Assembly: GCA_021234155.1 (NCBI GenBank)
Contig: JAJEKV010000026.1
Location: 17,136,316 to 17,200,315, forward strand
Direction: 5' to 3'
DNA from: Isoetes taiwanensis
Taxonomy: Eukaryota > Streptophyta > Lycopodiopsida > Isoetales > Isoetaceae
DNA length: 64,000 nucleotides
In this document: positions 56,546 through 64,000 of the stretch, piece by piece
How positions within the stretch are numbered: the first letter of the stretch is position 1
Layout: each line of letters opens with the position of its first letter
Program-made: the position numbers and the translations under genes
The notes under the pieces: model-generated
Told to the model about the DNA's origin: nothing
Seen by the model: only the letters and a program-made list of their open reading frames with translations
Databases searched by the model: none

Positions 56546-59500
56546 CGTGAGCCGGAATGAGTACAGGGGAAACCCTAAAGCTTAGGTAAGGAAAAAGTAG
56601 ACGAGAAAAAGATAATGAGGAAAAATTAAAAAAGGAGACCTTTAGAATGAACATAAAATAATAATTAGGAGTAAGAACCATAACATCTAGGGTGCAACTT
56701 GTGAACTTAACATGATTGACAACAAGATGACCTTGTCTAGAAAAACAGAGAAAGCATGTATATAAAAAACCCTTCCTCCTACCTCAGATTGGGAGGTCCC
56801 TAAAATGAAATGTTATAAAGAAATGTTGCAACAGGGAGAGTAGGGCCCTGTTGCAACACAGGGACCCTACCCAAACCTCAGAATGTACATGGAAATAAAG
56901 AAACATTAAATGAAATGCTAAAACTTCATGCCGATACTTTTTAAGACTCTAGAAAGGTCCTCAATGTCATATGGAAGGCCCGAAAAGCCGTTAACTTTGA
57001 GCCAAGTACGACATTCTAGCGGATAAAGTCTCTTTGGAAGCCATCAAAGAAAGTGGCCACATTAACCGATGTATATCTTCTCAAAGTACTGCCACACGCT
57101 TGGAGTGAGCATACAATGTGGTGGGTAAGATTCGAGAGATAATGACTTTGCATGCTTGACCATAAGGCCTACAAACTGCAGGCTTTGTAATGAATCGTTA
57201 ACTTGAAACCCGGGAAAGCCTTTCTTTTGTCATATCCGAGTACTCCATATAAAACCAAGATAGGGTCCAAAACTTGAACCCAAACGGCATGAGTGATTTT
57301 AGCCACCTGAATCTTGGAATCCATCAAATATTCTCGCTTCATCTTTTTAACCCCCAAATGTGTTCATATATTATAAATGGTACATTCTGAGTCCGGGAGG
57401 AAAAGAACTCCAAGCATAATACCTCCATTCTACGCTGATAATCATCAATGTATCCGGAGGCAAAACTAAAACGAAATAAAACGTCATTGACCTGTACCCA
57501 ATTTGGCTAACCGAGATGAACCCAAGCTCAAAACCGGAAGCCAAATAAAGGTTGCACCAGTTAGTCAATCGCATGAGAATCCAGGAATATCCCTTTCCTT
57601 TGTTCCCTAAGCTTGGCGTCCTTATCCGGTAACAATGGCACACAAAAGCTAGGTGCGTTTATTTTGCGTAAATCTGTGCCATAGGCATGTTCCAGTGAGA
57701 GCTCATTTCACTACAAGTTTCTTCCGATTTGACTTTGAAGGAATTTGTCAAATTCTGATAAATAAAAGCCTTTTGCTAAGGGTACCTTGTGACCATAAAA
57801 TCCCATACAAGAAGGCCGCATCATTATGCTTCCAATAATACCATCCTCCCCATCAAAGAGGAATGTTTTTCATAGCATTTAGTAATAACCATCATTCATT
57901 TATTTTGGGATTATGTCAATTCCAAATCAGCACCAAATAAGCATTATTTTCAAGGCATCTAGTGTTTTTAACAATTTTTAGTTATACAAAACCCTAGTGT
58001 ATGTTGCATTTTGAGTTATTTTTTCAATTTACTTCAAATTAAAGATGGGAAAGGACTTATTTATTTTAAATTACAACAAAGGATATATAGCATTATAACA
58101 AAAATATACATGAAATAGCAATTTCCCATTATTAACATCGATTATGAGAAATAATGCAGCTTCCTTTACATAAATAAAGGAAATGATAGAAGGTGATCAC
58201 CTTTCAAATGTTAATTTTAAACAGAAGCTAAAAGCTGAATATCCACACAAAATAGTAAATATGTAGTCAGAAATGCTTTAAATGAACAATTTAGAAAATA
58301 TAGCGCACCTTAAAATCGCTTGGTGAATTTCAAACTAAATTTTCCGGCTATAGTGAATCCTAAAACACTATTAAGAGAACTTTTTAAAATTGGAGTAGAC
58401 TTAAGTAAGCTGGCTGATTTTTACAAAACACCATAGTTGAGACGATACTTGATATTCACTCAAGAGTACAATTAAACCACGAATTCTTACGCCATGGCCC
58501 TCACCATGAGATGGGTACCCCATTTTCCACGTATAGATGCAACAATGACAATAAGATACGCAAAGAACAAATTCAATTAAGGCATAATTGAGCTCTGTTT
58601 AAATATGCACTAGAGATGCAGGCTAACTTCAAGTAGCTTTCAAAACCATGACATCTGAATGAGTCCTTTCGCGAGAGAAAGGTTAACAAAATTAAGAGAA
58701 GAAATAGATGAAAGCTGAGGCTGATGATCCATAAGAGGTACCTCACCCAAGTCCCCCAAATCCTTACCGCATGATCTTTGAAGATCACATAAATTAGCCT
58801 TAATCTAAATAAATTTTAGTGAGAAGGAGAAGAATTGGAAGATAAGAACCAAGCACGGCCAGCTTAGAACATTTGATGGTGGAAGAAGCAAGCAAAAGCG
58901 AGGTACACCAGCATATCTTTAGAAAATCCGGCGTAGTATCAAAAATATTTGCATAAGATCGAGGCGAAGCGGGTGTAGAGTCTAATAGAGCTGGATGCTC
59001 GCCTAATAGCCTCTGATAAAGCCGAAACTCACGATAAGCTACGTTAAACTCACGATGAAGCCGAAACTCACGATGATAAAGCCCGGCTTATTTCGCTAAC
59101 TACGTCAAAGCCACGATACGGCAGAAACTTCGTCTTGAAGCTCACGAGGCAGAAGAAGCAAAACAGAGATAAGCGTATGACAGAAGATGAGTACAAAGCG
59201 AGAGATGAAGCGCTGAAGCTTGACAAGCGAGATGAGCGCTATAGCCGAGAGATGTGCAATGAAACAAAAGCGAAAGAAAAGCTCGCTTGATTACAGAGCA
59301 AAAGAGACAAAATGGCGTCTTAAGAAGAAATAGAAATAAGCATAAAAAAGCATTAGAAAGAAAAAACAAAATGTCACAAAATGGGAGGAAAAAATTAGGG
59401 AAAGTTTTGTGAGGAAGCGTGAGGAGGCAGCGTTTTTCTAAAGCGGGCTTTTCTTGAAAGCAGTTGTCCTTTACAATAAATCTCTCTTATTCAAAAGTTC

Positions 59501-62500
59501 AATAGTATGACATAATCTGAATTTAAATGAATGATGGTTTAATGTCAAGAAAACATTGAAGACCTTTGGTTAGTAAATTGAGAACAAAATTAAAGAAAGA
59601 GTTGATAAGCGACCGCAGGGATTAACTTTCAATGCTTTCATCCACAACCCTGATTCCCGATGTATTCCGGTGGCACACTTCAGGCCATAACTCCACAAAA
59701 TTATTAGGATAGCGGATCCAATAAATCGAGGAGATTCGGTGAATCACGGTATTATGGGCATTGGTCAGCCACCTATAGTCACCTTTGTGGGCCTTAAATA
59801 TCCCCATCAAATAGGAGGCCGGTCTACGTTAGAGGAAGGGTTTTGAAGCCCTAAAATTTCGATGATACCACGGATGCACTCCCACTTAATCTCAAAGAAA
59901 CGCATTAAAAGGAATGCTTTCAAAGTACATTTTGTTTAGCCTACGGCATAGCCATATCCACGATGTGCTTCGGCAAATGAAGGAAGGATTGTTTTCCGGC
60001 TTTGTCTACCTCAGTATAAAGATTTGCACTTACGTAACCACAACATATTTTTCTTAGCATTGCCATCCTCCCATAAAGCATCTTTTTGGCTGACAATTGG
60101 ATTTGAATCGATAATCTTTATCTTAGCAACATAGGGTAATTTGTTTTCAAGCTGAATCAGAAAATCGAGAAATATGAGCGGTGTAATGGTGAGCAGAAAA
60201 AATTGGTCAGCGGTGGTTTGAAGTCCAATAAAACTGATTCCTGAAAATGTCCATCGGTATATGATTAAGACCGAGAAGAGTGCTGTCGAGTTTAGGGCAA
60301 TGTACATCTCAATTGCATAGATACGAACATGGCCAATAGTAGGGTCAACAAATTTGTAAACTTGGATTGTTACAAGGGCATTTTTTGGGGAAGCCATCCG
60401 CCAAACTTCAAAGGGTTTATGCGACTTGTCCTTAGTACGTCAATAAACCTCCAACCAAAAAGGGTAACATCTAAAAGGTTGAGAAGCCAAATCCAGGAGA
60501 AGACTTTGTGATAAAACTTCCTTGAGAAATATCTCTTATGATGTTAGAAACTTCTCCAAAGAGTTTGGAGAAGAAGAAGGTCTGATGAACCACTTTGTTT
60601 TGGTCCTATTCTTAAGCGTAACAAAAGGCGTCTCTCCTTCTATTGCAGTCCCTTAACCACAGGTTCTTGAATTTTGTATGGTTTCCTAAAAAAGTTATTG
60701 TATTTGGTAAAAGAACCCGAAGAGATTCAAGGTTAGAAAGAGATTAAAAAGAAAAACCTTATAAAAGACAGAGTCTGATGTTGTAGAGAATAAGGTCAGC
60801 TGAGAGGGAATAAAGTTTTTTGGAAAGGATATATATCCTCCAAGGAAAACTCTTTTCATAAAACCCTTGGAGGGATAGAGAAATAAATGCCAGAAGCAAA
60901 AAGAAAGAATCAATCAATAGCAATAAAGATAAAAAGAGATTGAGTAAATGGGAGTAAATAGATCACAATAATCATGAATATAGAGAACATGGGGTGACCT
61001 TGTGATGTCAGGTATGAAATTGATCAATCTCAAAGGTCGGTGACATCGGTCTGGAGTCTTTGTTGTTTCCACCCTTTGTAGCGAGTACTCATCACCATCA
61101 AAGGGATTCTTGGGCTGCCTTAACAACATTGACATCAGGTAGAGCATTGTAACCCGACAAGGCGAGGATCCATGGTGACCACGGGGGAGTCGTCTAGGAG
61201 AGAAGCGAGAAGACATCTGAAAGTAGAGATAGACTTCCTTTGAGGAATTTTCATTTTCTTTTTAGAAGCTTGAGTGCGGTCACGGTAGCAGGCCTCAGGT
61301 CGGCAATATCAACAAGCAGGTGTTACCAAAAGCGACCTTAAGATCCAGCATTGGGAATCTGACATAAAAGCAGTCATGTCGATAAAAGCTTTCTAACTTC
61401 AAATAAGAGAAGTAGGCGGAAACGAGGTTTGAGAGAACATTGTGTAAAAGCTTAGTAAGACCAACCATCTTGGCTATGGGGAAGCATTAGGAAAAGCTTG
61501 ATCTCAAATTGTTTACTTGAAACCAAGCGCTTGGTCAATCCATACAATACAGTCTGCATTAGATTTATCGGTTTTATCCCGGCTTTCTTGGTATCCTTAT
61601 CACATGCACAAGTAAGAATGAGCAATGAGTCCTCCAGTTTTTTCAAAAAGAAGCCTCCCTCTTATCATTGGAGAAGGCCATGTTACCCTTCGGCTGGCTA
61701 ATATTGAGGGGGTATCATATATAAACAAAGGCCAAAAGATATATATGATTTGAAAGGTAAAGGCAACTTCTTTTTTTTGTGAAAAATTTTTCAAGTTTAA
61801 AAGCTTTGGTAGCTGGCAGTCTGATTTCATCATCAATAATACGTAAGAGCTTTCCATGTTTCCACATTAATAGGGCAAAGAGGCGCCAAAGTGCGGCTTT
61901 CAAATGGCATGGAATTCCAAAAGCGACATAACATTCAACACTTTTGTTAGGGGATGATAGAAACTTTGAAAAGAGTCTGAGTTAAAGTAGGTACATTTTC
62001 TACGATTCCATCATCCCGATCTCGGCGGCATTATGCTTGAGATAACCTCAAGCTCATCTTCAAGCAAATCATCGCTCCGGTGAATAAGCAGTTTTTCACA
62101 TCAATTTTACTGCCACCATCGGACCACCGGATGGAGTTGTATTATCCCGGGGTTGGAGAGGGTTTAATATCATGAGACATGCTCTCGGATGTGAAGGCCA
62201 ATTAGGAACTTCTTACCCAACTCATCCTCCTCACGAAGTTCTGGCTGACGAGCGACTTCATCTCAGCATAAACCTTAGAGATAATGGTCTTGCATACTTC
62301 TGGCTTGAAGTTGCTTCACATTTCATGTTTTGGAAAATGGAAAGCCAACCATTAAATCCAAAGTAACTTACAGGAGATTTCTCTTTGTCAACCAAGCTCT
62401 TTCTTTGAAATAATGAACTCAGTACTTCCTTGTTTTGAATACAAGCAATCAAGGTGCGAGCGACAAAGTTTGGACTCGAAATTTTTATAAATGATAATTC

Positions 62501-62640
62501 AAAACCAAAGCTCCTTAATCCAAGCATTGAGATCATCGGGTTGGACGTGCAGTAAAATATAAACAATTAACAAGAGAAAGAGAGCACCATGAGAATATGG
62601 GTCCCAGGATTAAACAGGAAGCTGGAATGACATTAAAAAC
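56546..62640. other. Degenerate interior between the direct repeats, no intact gene
   Basis: Only short minus-strand frames survive. 57357-57169 includes ITHAVWVQVLDPILVLYGVL, which recalls the DUF4283 region of plant LINE/zinc-knuckle proteins, but too weakly to call. 59810-59622 (GDYRWLTNAHNTVIH) and 60397-60011 are further unassigned fragments. 59020-59110 contains short repeats of 'ACTCACGATGAAGCC'. I see no rRNA, tRNA or complete host gene. Confidence 0.4.
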
Positions 62641-64000
62641 CAAAACTGAAATATACTAGACAAAATAGATATTCAGACGATAAAGACCTAAAAGATTCCT
62701 TTTGGAAAAAGGCAGCACAAGCAGGTCTTAAAGTAGGACTAGGTGCAACATCCTCCTCAAGCCTGAATAGGGTCAAAAATAATACAAAGAGATCAATAAA
62801 AGGAAATTAAGGAAAGAAGGACAAAAGGGAAGAAAGGAACAATCGATGAAAGGAAACAAAACAAGTAACTCTTAACAAAAGGACAAAATTAGGGCAAAAG
62901 CAAGTAAACAAAAAAGAATACATGGGTTAACACATAAAAAAAGAGTAAAAGGTTAAATGAACAAAGGCTCAGATTTCATCACGAGAAAAGGAGATCATCC
63001 GGCGTCCATCACGTCATCAAAGGTCATCGCGCGAGAACCATGTGCTATAAGTCCGGTCCGTAATCCTTTCACGGATCGCTTTATCAGTTCGTGTCCGGTC
63101 ATAAGTACTCATGCTCAAAAGTCGAGGTGAATCGGAAACAATGCTTCGGCTTCAGGTTCATCGTTAAAATAACAAAAATTAGGAACAAAATAAAAAGGGA
63201 GACAAAAGTATGATGAAACGATGGGAAAAAAGGACGAGAAAATATTGACTTCATAGAGCAATCCCTAAAAAAAGAAATAAAAGAAACGAGATTAAAAGAT
63301 GGATGAGAAACATAAAGGCCCGATAATTATTCATACCATGTAACAAACGAGGAGTAAAAGAAATGCATGAGCCATGAAACATCAAAGTGGGAATGTCGAC
63401 CATTAAGAACCATGTAAAATGAATTGGCCGCAAAATGAATGAGAATATCATAAAGTTCAATTAAGACTAATACGAAATGACAACTTCAAACGCGAGGATT
63501 CCACGAAAGGTTTAAAGTAGAGTATCAAAGGGTAGCAGAAAAAGATAAACAGTCCCCGCAAAAGGTTTATGTAGAATATCACTAAGGGTATCTTCAAAGA
63601 TAAGCAGTTCACCAAATGTTTATGTAGAGTATCACCAAAGCGACTTCAAAGACATGGTTGTAAATATGCTCGAAAGCGAGAACCAAGATACCATATGGAG
63701 GGGTTCGGTCACGGTTACACCACAAGAAATTAGACAAGCATTAAATGGTTTGCCAATAGAGAATTGTGAGGTAAGCAAAAGACTTCGCCAGGCTTATAAA
63801 CCCTTCACCACTATAACCTAGTTAAACAATCCTAAAGAAACATAATTAAAGGAGAGAAAATAGCAAGATAGAGCGGATCACGGGAAAAAGGATCCGGTCG
63901 ACCAAGATCAATACTTGAGAAAAAACTTAACAAATAAACAAAGGTGGGCGAGAAATGAAACAAGAGTTAATAAAAAGGAAACAAAAGCACAGTGTGCGGG
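62641..64000. repeat. Second copy of the long direct repeat, truncated by the window end
   Basis: 62645-62956 matches 53495-53810 and 63165-64000 matches about 54195-55010. Between them, 62957-63164 is a replacement not seen in the first copy. The match carries many one- to five-base changes, often creating CGAG- or GCG-type words. Confidence 0.65.

Overview
The window looks like nuclear DNA of a land plant. It has spliced genes with GT-AG introns, a CACTA (En/Spm) transposon of plant type, an LTR retroelement primed by initiator-Met tRNA, and relics of plant RDR6-like and FKBP42/TWISTED DWARF1-like genes. I cannot name the species. The mosaic of unusual elements would suit a large, repeat-rich genome such as a fern, lycophyte or gymnosperm, but that is a guess. 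No tools were run; all exon boundaries were read by eye.

Layout. 1-5.5 kb holds an RDR6-like RNA-dependent RNA polymerase pseudogene (minus strand) that has lost its catalytic DLDGD block, then unassigned sequence. 5.9-10.8 kb is the one clearly intact host gene: a 12-exon SEC24-type COPII coat gene whose splice phases all agree (1044 residues). 10.8-14.4 kb is intergenic with small tandem repeats. 14.6-18.1 kb is a minus-strand LTR retroelement remnant: a 1.47-kb LTR, a second partial LTR, two primer-binding sites and a gag-like ORF. 19.3-20.0 kb is a broken FKBP42-like TPR fragment.

20.6-24.9 kb carries the most unusual locus: a damaged minus-strand gene reading, in order, a ParB-like 'DGQHS' domain, a region resembling a beta-class DNA N4/N6-methyltransferase, and an FCP1/NIF phosphatase-like domain. 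A divergent DUF8039-like ORF lies at 26.1 kb. Around them sit many copies of a palindromic CGCCAGGCG motif and a near-perfect hairpin of about 220 bp at 27.1-27.3 kb. 27.9-28.3 kb has a small ORF with a signal peptide. 29.0-30.57 kb looks like the remains of a non-autonomous CACTA-type element.

30.57-53.05 kb is a nested structure that can be resolved fully. About three tandem copies of a 1.13-kb unit were interrupted twice. The first insertion is an autonomous-looking CACTA element (31539-41144, 3-bp TSD TTT) with a TNP2-type transposase gene and an intact 431-residue second protein. The second is a 10-kb element (42051-52091, 4-bp TSD GCAT, about 22-bp TIRs) with a DDD/E-type transposase that I tentatively place near Sola, plus an opposite-strand gene ending in a Ulp1-like (C48) protease. 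The neighbouring copies of the unit preserve the empty site for each insertion. The second element also has two long CCA/TGG arrays in inverted orientation.

53-64 kb is purine-rich, degenerate repeat DNA with a direct repeat about 9.1 kb apart. Its second copy is full of small differences that may be sequencing or assembly errors.
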